Shown in pieces: positions 1 through 10,323 of a DNA stretch of 64,000 nucleotides. The DNA comes from Pseudonocardia hierapolitana. GTDB lineage: Bacteria; Actinomycetota; Actinomycetes; Mycobacteriales; Pseudonocardiaceae. The notes under the pieces are model-generated. The model saw only the letters and a list, made by a program, of their open reading frames with translations. It was not told the origin of the DNA and searched no databases. Position numbers and translations under genes: made by a program. Location of the stretch: assembly GCF_007994075.1 (NCBI RefSeq), contig NZ_VIWU01000001.1, positions 682,001 through 746,000 of the forward strand, given 5' to 3'. Numbering within the stretch: position 1 is the stretch's first letter; each line of letters begins with the position of its first letter.

Positions 1-1639
1 CGAACGCGAGCGGCACCGGCTGGCGAGCCTCATGGGGGTGCTGACCGTCGCGGTGCTGGTGTGCGCCGAGGACGGGCGGATCCTGCTCTACAACGCCGCC
101 GCCCGCGACCTGTTCGGCGATGACGTCGGCCTGGGCAGGTCGGTGTTCGGCGTGCTCGACCGCGACCTCGTCGTGCACGGCCTCGCCCGGGTGGACGCGG
201 GCTCAACGCCCCACGAGGCCACGGCCGAGCGGGAGGGCAGGCTGGTCCGCGTCCGCCTCGCCCGCGTGCCGTCGGGCACGGCCGGGTTCGTCCTGGTCTG
301 CGAGGACGCCACGCGACCCGGGCGGGCGGCCGCCCGCCACGCCGAGCTGCTGGGTTCCACCGCCGACCTGGTGCGCGGCGCCGCGGGCAGCATCGGGGCC
401 GCCGCCGGGGCGCTCCTCGACTACCCGGACGTGCCGGCGGAGCAGCGCCGCCGGTTCGTCGAGGTGATCGCCGAGGAGGCGGGCCGGCTCGGCGAGGCGA
501 CCCGGCGTCTGACCGCCGAGCCCGGCATCGACGCGCGCGGCTGGGCGGTGAACGACATCTCCGCACGGGACCTGCTCACCGCCGTCGCGGCGCGAACCCC
601 GCAGGCCGGGCTCGGCGACCCCGCGGAGGACGTCTGGTTCACCGTGGACAGCTTCGCTGTGGCCGACGCGCTCGCGTCCGTTGTGAGGCTGCTGGCCGAT
701 CGGCACGGGGTCTCCGAGGTGGTGCTCGCGGCGGGGTCCGACGACGCCGGCCGGCTCGGCCGGGTCGACCTCGGCTGGGAGGGTCCGCCGCTGGGGGCGG
801 GCGATCTCGAACGGGGCGTTCCGGACGCTGCGGACGTCGTCCGCCGGCACGGGGGCGAGCTCTGGGCCGACGCCCACCACCCCCTGGTGCGGGTGCTGCT
901 GCCCCGCTCACCGGCCGAGCCCCGGCCGGCGGCGCCGGCACGGGTCGAAGAGCCGCCACCTGCGCTCTACGACTTCGAGCTCGAGCGGTTCCAGCCCGAC
1001 CCGGCCGCGTGGTCCGAGTGGGAGGCGAGCCGGCTCGACCGGCTCACCTACACGGTCTTCGACACCGAGACGACCGGGTTCGCGCCCGACGAGGGCGACG
1101 AGATCGTCTCGATCGGGGCGGTGCGGATCGTGGGTGGCCGGTTGCTGCGGACCGAGACCTTCGAGCGCCTGGTCGATCCGGGGCGGAGCATCCCGCGCAC
1201 GGCCACCGCGGTGCACGGGATCACCCGAGACCTCGTCCGCGGTGCGCCCCCGCTCGACGAGGTGCTGCCGGCGTTCGCCGCGTTCGCCTCGGGCAGCGTG
1301 CTCGTCGGCCACAACGTCGCGTTCGACATGGCGTTCCTCGCCGCCGCCCAGCGACGGACCGGCACGGGGCTCACCGCTCCGCTGCTCGACACCCTGCTCA
1401 TCGACGGGGTGGTCCACCCCGACCACGACGCGCACACCCTCGAGTCGATGGCCGAGCGACTCGGGGTGGACCTCGTCGGCCGGCACACCGCGCTGGGCGA
1501 CGCCCTGCTCACCGGGGAGATCTTCCTCCGGCAGGTGCCCCTGCTCGCCGCGCGCGGGGTGCACACGCTCGGCGAACTGCGCGCGGCCGCCTCTGCAACC
1601 GCCCAGGCCCGCACCAGCCGGCGCCTCTACCGGTCGTGA
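1..1639 (+). CDS. DEDDh 3'-5' exonuclease with PAS-like N-terminal region (5' end outside window)
   Basis: The reading frame is already open at base 2, so the protein begins upstream; an internal ATG at 32 is unlikely to be the start. The visible part is about 545 residues. The first 300 or so look like a signalling module: a PAS-like stretch followed by a region resembling a histidine-kinase scaffold, without an obvious catalytic histidine. The last 190 residues are a DnaQ-type exonuclease. DTETTGF supplies Asp and Glu of motif I, GHNVAFDMAF the motif II Asp, and HTALGDA the motif III His and Asp. It should remove nucleotides from DNA 3' ends and is often labelled DNA polymerase III epsilon-like, though it is probably not the replicative proofreader. 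It is convergent with the symporter gene and shares a terminator hairpin with it. Confidence 0.85.
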   Translation, partial: ERERHRLASLMGVLTVAVLVCAEDGRILLYNAAARDLFGDDVGLGRSVFGVLDRDLVVHGLARVDAGSTPHEATAEREGRLVRVRLARVPSGTAGFVLVCEDATRPGRAAARHAELLGSTADLVRGAAGSIGAAAGALLDYPDVPAEQRRRFVEVIAEEAGRLGEATRRLTAEPGIDARGWAVNDISARDLLTAVAARTPQAGLGDPAEDVWFTVDSFAVADALASVVRLLADRHGVSEVVLAAGSDDAGRLGRVDLGWEGPPLGAGDLERGVPDAADVVRRHGGELWADAHHPLVRVLLPRSPAEPRPAAPARVEEPPPALYDFELERFQPDPAAWSEWEASRLDRLTYTVFDTETTGFAPDEGDEIVSIGAVRIVGGRLLRTETFERLVDPGRSIPRTATAVHGITRDLVRGAPPLDEVLPAFAAFASGSVLVGHNVAFDMAFLAAAQRRTGTGLTAPLLDTLLIDGVVHPDHDAHTLESMAERLGVDLVGRHTALGDALLTGEIFLRQVPLLAARGVHTLGELRAAASATAQARTSRRLYRS

Positions 1640-1675
1640 GTGGATACGAGTGCTCCAGCACTCGTATCCACTCAC
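1636..1675. terminator. Bidirectional terminator hairpin between convergent genes
   Basis: Perfect inverted repeat: GTGAGTGGATACGAGTG (1636-1652) pairs with CACTCGTATCCACTCAC (1659-1675), and two more base pairs can form inside. The left arm contains the stop codon of the exonuclease gene. The symporter gene ends at 1688 from the other side. There is no clear T-run, as is common in high-GC actinobacteria. The ACTCGTA word recurs at 28321 and 57020. Confidence 0.7.
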
Positions 1676-1687
1676 GGGTCCCGGGGC

Positions 1688-3352
1688 TCAGTGCACGATC
1701 GGCTTCTCGGAGCCCGCCCCGGTGAGCGACCGGACCTCCATCTCCGCGAACTTCGCCTCCACCACCGGCTGGCGACCGCCGACGTAGGTGCCGACGATGC
1801 CCAGCAGGAACGACAGCGGGATCGACACCAGGCCGGGGTTGGCCAGCGGGAACACGTGGAAGTCCACGCCCCGGACCATGGCGGTCGGGCTCCCGGACAC
1901 CGCGGGCGAGAAGACGATCAGCAGCACGCAGCTCGCCAGGCCGCCGTAGATGCTCCAGAGGGCCCCTGTGGTGTTGAACCGCTTCCAGAACAACGAGTAG
2001 AGGATCGTCGGCAGGTTCGCCGACGCCGCCACCGCGAACGCCAGCGCCACCAGGAACGCGATGTTCTGGTTGCGGGCGAGGATGCCGGCGGCGATGGCGA
2101 TCACCCCGATCACGACAGCCGTGATCCGGGCGACCCGCACCTCCGCGTCAGGTGGGACCTCACCACTCTTGATCACGTTGGCGTAGACGTCGTGGGCGAA
2201 CGACGCCGACGCGGTGATCGTCAGGCCGGCCACGACCGCGAGGATCGTGGCGAAGGCGACCGCCGAGATGAAGCCCAGCAGCACCTCACCGCCGAGCTGG
2301 TAGGCCAGCAGCGGTGCGGCGGAGTTCGTCCGGCCCGGTGCGTTGGCGATCGTCGTCGCGCCGCCGGGCACGAGCGCCGCGGCGCCGTAGCCCAGCACGA
2401 GCGTGAACAGGTAGAAGATCCCGATCAACCAGATCGCCCACACGACCGAGCGCCTGGCCTCCTTCGCCGACGGGACGGTGTAGAAGCGCATGAGGATGTG
2501 CGGCAACCCGGCCGTGCCCAGCACCAGTGCCAGCGAGAGCGAGATGAAGTCGATCTTCGCCGTCAAGGTGGCCCCGTACTGCAGGCCCGGGCCGAGCAGC
2601 TTCTCGCCCAGCTCCTTGGGCTGGCCTCCGGCGGTCTCGAGGACCGGATTCGCGCTCACCGCCTGGCCGAGGACGGCCGACAGGTTGAAGCCGAACAGGG
2701 CGAGCACCCAGACCGTGATCAGGGCGGTCCCCGTCAACAGCAGCGCCGCCTTGATGATCTGCACCCACGTGGTGCCCTTCATACCGCCCACGAGCACGTA
2801 GGTGATCATCAGGATGCCGACGAGCGCGATGACCACGCCCTGGCCGAGCGTGTTCGAGTTGGGGATCTTCAACAGCAGCGCGATCAATGCGCCGGCGCCG
2901 GCCATCTGGGCGAGCAGGTAGAAGAACGACACGACCAGGGTCGACGTGGCAGCGGCCGCGCGGACCGGACGCTGCCGCATCCGGAAGCTCAGCACGTCGC
3001 CCATCGTGTACTTGCCGGTGTTCCGCAGCAGTTCCGCCACCAGCAGCAGCGCGACCAGCCAGGCGACCAGGAAGCCGATCGAGTACAGGAAGCCGTCGTA
3101 GCCGTTGACCGCGATGGCCCCTGCGATGCCCAGGAACGACGCAGCGGACAGGTAGTCCCCGGAGATCGCGATGCCGTTCTGGGGGCCCGTGAACGAACGG
3201 CCGGCCGCGTAGTAGTCGGCTGCCGTCTTCGTGGCACGGCTGGCCCGGAACACCACGACCAGCGTGATCACGACGAACAAGGCGAAGGTGCCGATGTTCA
3301 GCAGCGGGTTGCCGACGCTCGCCGGCGCGGCGCCTTGCGCGAGGTAGCCCAT
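1688..3352 (-). CDS. actP: Cation/acetate symporter (SSS family)
   Basis: A 554-residue sodium:solute symporter with about 13 hydrophobic segments. The N-terminal region has the family pattern TAADYYAAGRSF followed by GDYLSAASFLG, typical of ActP-like acetate or short monocarboxylate importers. The ATG at 3352 is chosen because it follows AGGAGAGGTGTG and overlaps the DUF485 stop by one base (TGATG), implying translational coupling. Upstream codons in frame lie inside the DUF485 gene. The exact substrate cannot be read from sequence. Acetate or pyruvate is likely by family, and malate dehydrogenase and PatA elsewhere in the window fit a carbon-acid economy, but that link is inference. Confidence 0.9.
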   Translation of the reverse strand: MGYLAQGAAPASVGNPLLNIGTFALFVVITLVVVFRASRATKTAADYYAAGRSFTGPQNGIAISGDYLSAASFLGIAGAIAVNGYDGFLYSIGFLVAWLVALLLVAELLRNTGKYTMGDVLSFRMRQRPVRAAAATSTLVVSFFYLLAQMAGAGALIALLLKIPNSNTLGQGVVIALVGILMITYVLVGGMKGTTWVQIIKAALLLTGTALITVWVLALFGFNLSAVLGQAVSANPVLETAGGQPKELGEKLLGPGLQYGATLTAKIDFISLSLALVLGTAGLPHILMRFYTVPSAKEARRSVVWAIWLIGIFYLFTLVLGYGAAALVPGGATTIANAPGRTNSAAPLLAYQLGGEVLLGFISAVAFATILAVVAGLTITASASFAHDVYANVIKSGEVPPDAEVRVARITAVVIGVIAIAAGILARNQNIAFLVALAFAVAASANLPTILYSLFWKRFNTTGALWSIYGGLASCVLLIVFSPAVSGSPTAMVRGVDFHVFPLANPGLVSIPLSFLLGIVGTYVGGRQPVVEAKFAEMEVRSLTGAGSEKPIVH

Positions 3353-3708
3353 CACACCTCTCCTTCCTCGATCATCTCGCGCAGCTTCGCGCCGGCGGGA
3401 TCGAGGTGCCGGTTCGCGTAGCGGACGTAGACGGTGGTGATGGCGAACGTCGAGACGAACTGCAGGAGCCCGATGATCAGTCCGATGTTGATGTTGCCCC
3501 ACAACTTCGTGGCCATGAACGCGGGTGCGAAGCTGGCCAGCAGGACGTACAGCAGGTACCAGAGCAGGAAGGCCACGCTCATCGGGAAGACGAAGGCGCG
3601 CAGCCGGCGCCGCAGCTCCTGGAACTCCGGAGTTCGCTGCACCTCCTGGTAGACGGTGGGTACTGGAATCTCCGCCGGTTTGTCAGCCGGGTTGTCGATG
3701 TCGGCCAC
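3352..3708 (-). CDS. DUF485 small membrane protein
   Basis: A 118-residue protein with a charged N-terminus and two hydrophobic helices (about residues 42-62 and 73-95), matching the DUF485 pattern of a helix pair just before a short charged tail. DUF485 genes almost always precede an ActP-type symporter and probably assist its assembly or regulation. The GTG start at 3708 is preceded by AGGAGG at 6-8 bases. The gene overlaps the symporter start by one base. A longer open frame upstream to about 4587 is antisense to malate dehydrogenase and is not coding. Confidence 0.88.
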   Translation of the reverse strand: MADIDNPADKPAEIPVPTVYQEVQRTPEFQELRRRLRAFVFPMSVAFLLWYLLYVLLASFAPAFMATKLWGNINIGLIIGLLQFVSTFAITTVYVRYANRHLDPAGAKLREMIEEGEV

Positions 3709-3819
3709 GGTGCCTCCTCGCGTTCCGGGCGCACATCCAGCGCTGTGGAGTACCCATGTGGTGCGAAAACGCACCTTGAAAACGTGGTCCCCGTCGCGGC
3801 GCGAACCCGGCAGGAGGGC

Positions 3820-4827
<1,008 letters not shown>

Positions 4828-4846
4828 CGGCCCCTGGTTGCAGCAT

Positions 4847-4883
4847 GGCCACCTTCATGCAACGAGGTTGCGTGAAGGTGGCC
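4847..4883. terminator. Terminator hairpin between mdh and MDMPI gene
   Basis: Arms GGCCACCTTCATGCAAC (4847-4863) and GTTGCGTGAAGGTGGCC (4867-4883) pair with a single wobble around a GAG loop. It serves two convergent genes. The central GCCACYTTCAYG / CRTGAARGTGGC theme is repeated in the hairpin at 17624-17680, so these two terminators are related. Confidence 0.7.
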
Positions 4884-4956
4884 TCGCTTTCCCCGGCGAG
4901 CCCCCGCCTTGCTTCGCCGCGGCGGTGGCTCCCCGGAAGTGCGTTTGGGCTGCAAT

Positions 4957-5775
4957 TCAGATCGGGAAGAAGAGGCGGCGGAACCGGTCGGCGACGGCCT
5001 GGTCGCCGCGAACCGTCCCGCCCCGGAGCCGCCCGTAGGACGCCAGCACGAGCGTGCCCGGGTCGAACTCCAGCACCGCGGGCACGTCGGACAGGTCCGA
5101 GAGGGCGTACGTGAGGCCCTCCGGGCCGCAGTCGAACCGGTAGTCGCCCGCGTTCGCCCCGGACGTCACGCGGATGCCCACCGCGAACGGCTGGGCGAGT
5201 TCCGACGTGAGCGCCGTGGACTGCCACACGATGAGTGCCACGGGCACGAGCAGGTCGGCGGCGTCCCCCGCGAGCGGGCGGGCCGCGTCCGTGCGTTCCC
5301 GGATGTCCCAGCCGTGGACGGTGTAGTCGACCAGTTGGAAGACCGGGTAGCAGCAGGCCGGCAGCGGACCCATGTAGGGGTGCGGCACCATCAGGCCGGT
5401 CCACTCCTCGTCGGTGAGACCGTCGCTGATCGCCAGCATCCGCTCGAAGTCCTCGTGCACGCGCTTGAGCGCGTCCTCCCTGCCGAGGCCGCGGAAGGCG
5501 CGTGCGTGCTCGTCGAGCCGCTCGGCCATCACGGGGAGCCCGAACGCGCCCGGCGCCTCGGTGCCGGCGCGGGCGTGGTCGAAGCCGACGAAGTAGCCCT
5601 CGGTGACGTCGATCATGTGCCCGACGTGGTCGCGCACCTGCCACCTCTCGCAAGCCGTCGGTGCCTCCCACTCCGTGTTCGCCGCCAGCTCGAAGAACGA
5701 TGCCGCTTCGGCGCGCACCGCGCGCATGAGGTTGCTGCGGCTCGCCGGGTCCGTGAAGTTCCACTCAGCGCTCAT
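4957..5775 (-). CDS. Maleylpyruvate isomerase-family mycothiol-dependent enzyme (MDMPI)
   Basis: A 272-residue protein of the DinB/MDMPI fold. Family-typical metal ligands are visible: the histidines in RDHVGHM (His50, His53), and an acidic residue with a histidine four residues later in DYTVHGWDI (Asp150, His154), where the classical enzyme has Glu-xxx-His. The C-terminal domain is SCP2-like. Such proteins use mycothiol or bind a metal, but most have no assigned substrate. The ATG at 5775 is favoured over the GTG at 5781 because GGAGG sits five bases upstream of it. It is downstream of glnE on the same strand with 77 bp between them. A second, more canonical family member lies at 25196. Confidence 0.8.
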   Translation of the reverse strand: MSAEWNFTDPASRSNLMRAVRAEAASFFELAANTEWEAPTACERWQVRDHVGHMIDVTEGYFVGFDHARAGTEAPGAFGLPVMAERLDEHARAFRGLGREDALKRVHEDFERMLAISDGLTDEEWTGLMVPHPYMGPLPACCYPVFQLVDYTVHGWDIRERTDAARPLAGDAADLLVPVALIVWQSTALTSELAQPFAVGIRVTSGANAGDYRFDCGPEGLTYALSDLSDVPAVLEFDPGTLVLASYGRLRGGTVRGDQAVADRFRRLFFPI

Positions 5776-5852
5776 GGCCACCTCCGTGGTTCCAGGTGCC
5801 GAGCACCATGGACCCGGGAACTTGCAACGTCAACCACTGGTCGGGTGACGGC

Positions 5853-8810
5853 TCACCAGCCGTAGAAGACCCGCTCCACCACCGCGCGGGCGCGGCGGGT
5901 GGCGCGGCGGTAGTCGTCCAGGAAGACGCCGGGGTCGCCGTCGGCCGGGTAGCCGAGGGCCGACGCGACCGCCGCCAGCTCCCGGCCCGAGCGGGGCAGC
6001 TGGTCGCCGGGCTTGCCCTTCACGAGCATCACGGCGTTGCGCGCGCGGGTGGCCATCCGCCAGCCCGCGACCAGCTCGTCGGCGTCCTCGCGGCGCAGCA
6101 GGCCCGCCTCTGCGGCCTCGTGCAACCCCTCCAGGGTCGAGGTCGTGCGCAGCTCCGGCACGTCGCCAGCGTGCTGCATCTGCAGCAGCTGCACCGTCCA
6201 CTCGACGTCGGCGAGCCCGCCGTGGCCGAGCTTGGTGTGCGTGCTGCGGTCGGCGCCGCGGGGCAGCCGTTCCTCGTCGACGCGCGCCTTGATCCGCCGG
6301 ATCTCGGTGACGGTCGCCGCGTCGATACCCGCGGCGGGGTACCGGATCGGGTCGACCATGTGCAGGAACCGCCTGCCGAGGTCCTCATCGCCCGCCACGG
6401 CGCTCGCGCGCAGCAGCGCCTGTGCCTCCCAGGGCTCCGACCAGCGGGCGTAGTACGCGCGGTACGAGTCCAGCGTGCGGACCAGCGGCCCGGACCGGCC
6501 CTCCGGCCGCAGGTCGGCGTCGACGACGAGCGCGGGGTCGGGGTTGGGCGCGGCGAGCTTGCGCCGGACCGTCTCGGCCACGCCCGTCGCCCACTTGGCG
6601 GCCTCGTGGTCGGACGCGCCGCCCACCGGCTCGCAGACGAAGAGCACGTCGGCGTCGCTGCCGTACCCCAGCTCCGCCCCGCCGAGCCGGCCCATCCCGA
6701 TGACGGCGAGCCGCGCGGGCACCGCGTCGCCTGCAGCCCGCAGCACGGAGTCCAGCGTGGCCTGCAGCACCGCCACCCACACCGAGCTGAGCGCCGCGCA
6801 CACCTGCTCGACCTCGAGGAGGCCGAGCAGGTCGGCAGACGCGACCCGCAGCAGCTCGTGCCTGCGCAGGGAGCGCGCGGTGGCGGCGGCGCCGTCCGGA
6901 TCCTGCTGCCGGGCGACCGTGGTGCGCAACGCCGAGGCGAAGTCGGCGGGGTCACGGCGCAGCTCGTCGACCTGTCCGGCCACGGGCGCGGCGAGCAGCC
7001 GCAGCACCTCCGGCGCGCGCACCAGCAGGTCCGGCACCAGCGCCGACGTGCCGAGCAGGCGCATCAGCCGCTCGGCCACCAGGCCCTCGTCGCGCAGCAG
7101 CCGCAGGTACCACGGGGTCTCGGCGAGCGCCTCCGACACCCGCCGGTACGCGAGCAGCCCGCGATCCGGGTCGGGGCTGTGCGCCAGCTCGTCGAGCAGC
7201 ACCGGGAGGAGCGTCTGCTGGATCGCAGCGGCCCGCGAGACGCCCGATGTGAGTGCCCTCAGGTGCCCGAGCGCCCCGTCGGGCGAGGCCCAGCCCAGTG
7301 CCGCGAGGCGGGCGGAGGCCGCCTTCTCCGACAGCCGCGCGGTATCGGCAGGCAACCGCGACACGGCCGTCAGGAGTGGCCGGTAGAACAGCTTCTCGTG
7401 CAGCCTGCGCACCCGCAGCACCGTGCGCGACCACTCCGCGTTCAGCACGCCCACGACGTCATGCCGCCCGTCGGGGCGCAGCCCGGCGGCGCGGGCGAGC
7501 CAGCGCTGCGCGGCGACGGCGTCCTCCGCGGGCATGAGGTGCGTGCGCAGCATCCGCTGCAGCTGGAGCCGGTGCTCCAGGAGGCGCAGGAACCGGTAGG
7601 ACGCGGCGAGGTTCGCCCCGTCCTCACGGCCGACGTACCCGCCGCGGGCGAGGGCGGTGAGCGCGTCGAGCGTGGACGGGGACCGCAACGCCTCGTCGGT
7701 GCGGCCGTGCACGAGCTGCAGCAGCTGCACCGCGAACTCGACGTCGCGCAGCCCGCCCGCCCCGAGCTTGATCTCACGCTCGGCGTGGTCGGGCCGGATG
7801 TGGTCCTCCACCCGGCGGCGCATCGCCTGCACGTCCGCGACGAAGTCGTCGCGGTCCGCGGCGCTCCACACCAGCGGCGCGACGGCGTCGGCGTAGGCGG
7901 CCCCCAGCTCGGGGTCGCCCGCCACGGGCCGCGCCTTGAGCAGCGCCTGGAACTCCCAGGTCTTCGCCCACCGCTTGTAGTACGAGACGTGCCCGTCGAG
8001 GGTGCGGACCAGCGCCCCCTGCCGGCCCTCCGGGCGCAGGTTCGCGTCCACCTGGAAGCAGGCGTCCCCCGCGATGCGCATGAGCCTGCTGGCCAGCCGG
8101 GTGGTCTGCTGGTCGGCGGGTTCGGCGACGAACACGACGTCGACGTCGCTCACGTAGTTCAGCTCGCGCCCGCCGCACTTGCCCATCGCGATCACGGCGA
8201 GCCGGCCGCTCGACGGGTTCTCCGCAACGGCCACGGCGTGCGCCGCCTGCAGCGCGGCGGCCGCGAGGTCGGCGAGCTGGGCGGCCACGTGGGCGACGTC
8301 GATCACCGGTAGGTCCGGCTCCCCGACGGCCGCGAGATCGGCAGCCGCCAGCACCAGCACCTCGTCGCGGTACGCGGTGCGCAGCGCCGTGACGGCCTCC
8401 GCGCCGGTGAGCACGTCCGCACCGGCCCCGACCGCCCGCAGGAGCGCCTCCCGCGCGCCCTCCCCCGGCGGCGGCGCGGACCCGGTGAGCCGGTGCCACC
8501 GGTCGGGGTGGGCGACCAGGTGGTCGGCCAGCGCCGTGGAGCTGCCCAGGAGCGAGATCAGCCGCCCCCGCAGCACCTGGTCGGCACGCAGGGCGGCGTC
8601 CAGTTCCTGCCGGTCCGGCACGGCGTTCAGCAGGCGTTCGGCGGATCGCAGTGCGAGATCCGGGTCGGGGCTGCGCCCGAGCGCCCACATGATCGCCTCG
8701 GCGCCGGCGGCCGGCTTGTCCCCGGCCCACCAACCCAGCTCGGTGGCCGTGGCCTCCACCCACGGTTCCGTGAGCCCCAGCCGTGCGAGCGAGGTACCGG
8801 TGCGCGTCAC
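5853..8810 (-). CDS. glnE: Glutamine synthetase adenylyltransferase / adenylyl-removing enzyme
   Basis: A 985-residue bifunctional enzyme with two nucleotidyltransferase domains. The N-terminal copy carries ELNYVSDVDVVFV and the C-terminal copy ELGYGSDADVLFV; both keep the paired Asp residues. The central region is helical. GlnE attaches AMP to, and removes it from, the adenylylated glutamine synthetase (GlnA1-type) in response to nitrogen status. The GTG at 8810 is taken as the start because CAGGAT ends exactly six bases upstream, like the leaderless genes here; an ATG at 8843 would add 11 residues. In Mycobacterium glnE directly adjoins glnA2. Here about 9 kb of other genes separate them. 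Confidence 0.93.
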   Translation of the reverse strand: MTRTGTSLARLGLTEPWVEATATELGWWAGDKPAAGAEAIMWALGRSPDPDLALRSAERLLNAVPDRQELDAALRADQVLRGRLISLLGSSTALADHLVAHPDRWHRLTGSAPPPGEGAREALLRAVGAGADVLTGAEAVTALRTAYRDEVLVLAAADLAAVGEPDLPVIDVAHVAAQLADLAAAALQAAHAVAVAENPSSGRLAVIAMGKCGGRELNYVSDVDVVFVAEPADQQTTRLASRLMRIAGDACFQVDANLRPEGRQGALVRTLDGHVSYYKRWAKTWEFQALLKARPVAGDPELGAAYADAVAPLVWSAADRDDFVADVQAMRRRVEDHIRPDHAEREIKLGAGGLRDVEFAVQLLQLVHGRTDEALRSPSTLDALTALARGGYVGREDGANLAASYRFLRLLEHRLQLQRMLRTHLMPAEDAVAAQRWLARAAGLRPDGRHDVVGVLNAEWSRTVLRVRRLHEKLFYRPLLTAVSRLPADTARLSEKAASARLAALGWASPDGALGHLRALTSGVSRAAAIQQTLLPVLLDELAHSPDPDRGLLAYRRVSEALAETPWYLRLLRDEGLVAERLMRLLGTSALVPDLLVRAPEVLRLLAAPVAGQVDELRRDPADFASALRTTVARQQDPDGAAATARSLRRHELLRVASADLLGLLEVEQVCAALSSVWVAVLQATLDSVLRAAGDAVPARLAVIGMGRLGGAELGYGSDADVLFVCEPVGGASDHEAAKWATGVAETVRRKLAAPNPDPALVVDADLRPEGRSGPLVRTLDSYRAYYARWSEPWEAQALLRASAVAGDEDLGRRFLHMVDPIRYPAAGIDAATVTEIRRIKARVDEERLPRGADRSTHTKLGHGGLADVEWTVQLLQMQHAGDVPELRTTSTLEGLHEAAEAGLLRREDADELVAGWRMATRARNAVMLVKGKPGDQLPRSGRELAAVASALGYPADGDPGVFLDDYRRATRRARAVVERVFYGW

Positions 8811-8845
8811 GGGTCGATCCTGCCCCGCCGGAGCCGACATCCACA

Positions 8846-8873
8846 GTGTGGGTCTTCGCGAAGCCCGTGACAC
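8846..8873. terminator. Hairpin downstream of the FAD monooxygenase gene
   Basis: GTGT and ACAC bracket an inner CTTCGCGAAG palindrome with short G/C flanks. It lies in the 91-bp gap between the monooxygenase stop (8902) and the glnE start (8810), so it could end the upstream transcript before glnE. The stem is imperfect. Confidence 0.45.
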
Positions 8874-8901
8874 ACGCGCACGGAGACAGCGACCGCGCCC
8901 T

Positions 8902-10323
8902 TCAGGCCGCCACCGCGGGCGTTGCACCCCAGTCGGCCAGTGCGGCACGCAGGCCGTCGGGGTTCCTGCCCGCCCACGCGACGTAGCCGTCCGGGCGCAC
9001 CAGCAGCGCGGTCTCCGCGCCGGACACGACGTGCGCCGCGACTCCGCCGGGCGTCGCGAAGCCGGGCGGGGCGACGAGGACGAACCGGCCGCCGCGAAGC
9101 GCCTCGTACAGCCTCGTCCCGTCGTCGGCCGTGACGTCGGCGGCGCGGGTCCCGACCAGGCGGTGTGCCCCGCGCGGCCGGCCGTACGAGATCCCGATCC
9201 CGCTCTGCCGCAGCCGGGCCATGGCCCCGATCGGCGGCAGGGCGAACGCCGCGGGGAAGACGATGTTGCGGATCGTCCGGGCGAGCCGGGAGCGCAGCAG
9301 CGCTGCCTGGAGCAGCCCGCCGCTCATGCGCAGCACCATCCGGCCGACCGGGTGGCGCTCGTCGTGGTAGGTGTCGAGCAGCCGGTCGCCGCCGCGGCCC
9401 TGCACGGCGGCCGCGAGCTTCCAGCCCAGGTCGGCGGCGTCCTGCAGCCCGGTGTTCATCCCCATGCCGCCTGCCGGGGAGTGCACGTGCGCCGCGTCGC
9501 CCGCCAGGAACACCCGCCCCACTCGGTAGCGCTCGACCTGCCGTTCGTCGCTGTGGAAGCGCGACATCCACCGGGGGTCGTGCATGCCGAAGTCGGTGCC
9601 GAACACGCGCCGCGCCACCCACGCGATCTCGTCGAGCTCGACAGGAGCGTCGTCGGGCAGCTCCTTGCGGCGGTCCCGCGCGATGACCCGGTACCAGCCG
9701 TCGCCGAAGGGCACGACGAAGCAGAACCCGTCGGCGTTCCCGTCGACCGTGAGCTGCTCGGTGGGCGGGTCGGTCATCCGCAGGTCGGCGAGCACCAGCG
9801 ACCGCACCACGGACCTGCCCGGGAACCCCAGCCCCAGCTCACGGCGGACGGCGCTGTGATGCCCGTCCGCCCCGACGAGGTACGCGGCACGCACGGTCCG
9901 TTCGGCGCCGTCGAGGGTGTAGGTGACCTCGACGTGGTCGGCCGTCTGCCGCACGTCGCGGACGTCGGCGCCGCGCAGCAGCGTCGCCCCCGCCGCGAGC
10001 GCGCGCTCGGTGAGCACCCTCTCGACCTCGAACTGCGGCGTGACCAGCATGAACGGGAACCGGCTCGGCAGCGGCGCCAGGTCGACCGAGACGCTGCCGA
10101 ACAGGCGGAAGTGGTCGACCTTCGTGCCGGTCGCGAGGAGCCGGTCCGCCACCCCACGAGCGTCCAGCTGCTCGAGAGTGCGGGCGTGCACCACGAACGC
10201 CCGGGTCAGGTTCGACTCGTGCAGCCGCCGCTCCAGCACGGTGACCCGCACCCCGGCGGCGGCGAGATCGCCCGCCAGCAGCAGGCCGGTCGGCCCCGCG
10301 CCGACCACGACGACCTCGCTCAT
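8902..10323 (-). CDS. FAD-dependent aromatic-type monooxygenase (PHBH fold)
   Basis: A 473-residue flavoprotein. The N-terminal VVVGAGPTGLLLAGDL is the dinucleotide-binding GxGxxG motif, DGHHSAVRR the DG motif, and FLAGDAAHVHSPAGGMGMN the second FAD motif. These define class A flavin monooxygenases, which hydroxylate phenolic, polyketide or antibiotic substrates using NAD(P)H and oxygen. The last 100 residues form the thioredoxin-like extension seen in rifampicin-monooxygenase and PgaE-type enzymes. The ATG at 10323 overlaps the upstream small gene by four bases (ATGA). The divergent TetR gene and paired operators suggest substrate induction. The substrate is unknown. Confidence 0.88.
   Translation of the reverse strand: MSEVVVVGAGPTGLLLAGDLAAAGVRVTVLERRLHESNLTRAFVVHARTLEQLDARGVADRLLATGTKVDHFRLFGSVSVDLAPLPSRFPFMLVTPQFEVERVLTERALAAGATLLRGADVRDVRQTADHVEVTYTLDGAERTVRAAYLVGADGHHSAVRRELGLGFPGRSVVRSLVLADLRMTDPPTEQLTVDGNADGFCFVVPFGDGWYRVIARDRRKELPDDAPVELDEIAWVARRVFGTDFGMHDPRWMSRFHSDERQVERYRVGRVFLAGDAAHVHSPAGGMGMNTGLQDAADLGWKLAAAVQGRGGDRLLDTYHDERHPVGRMVLRMSGGLLQAALLRSRLARTIRNIVFPAAFALPPIGAMARLRQSGIGISYGRPRGAHRLVGTRAADVTADDGTRLYEALRGGRFVLVAPPGFATPGGVAAHVVSGAETALLVRPDGYVAWAGRNPDGLRAALADWGATPAVAA

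Noticed and set aside
1640..3421. 593-codon open frame on the plus strand
   Set aside because: Antisense to the symporter gene; it has the Arg/His/Asp-rich composition typical of shadow frames in high-GC DNA.
5796..8312. 838-codon plus-strand frame
   Set aside because: Antisense shadow of glnE, low complexity, no domain.
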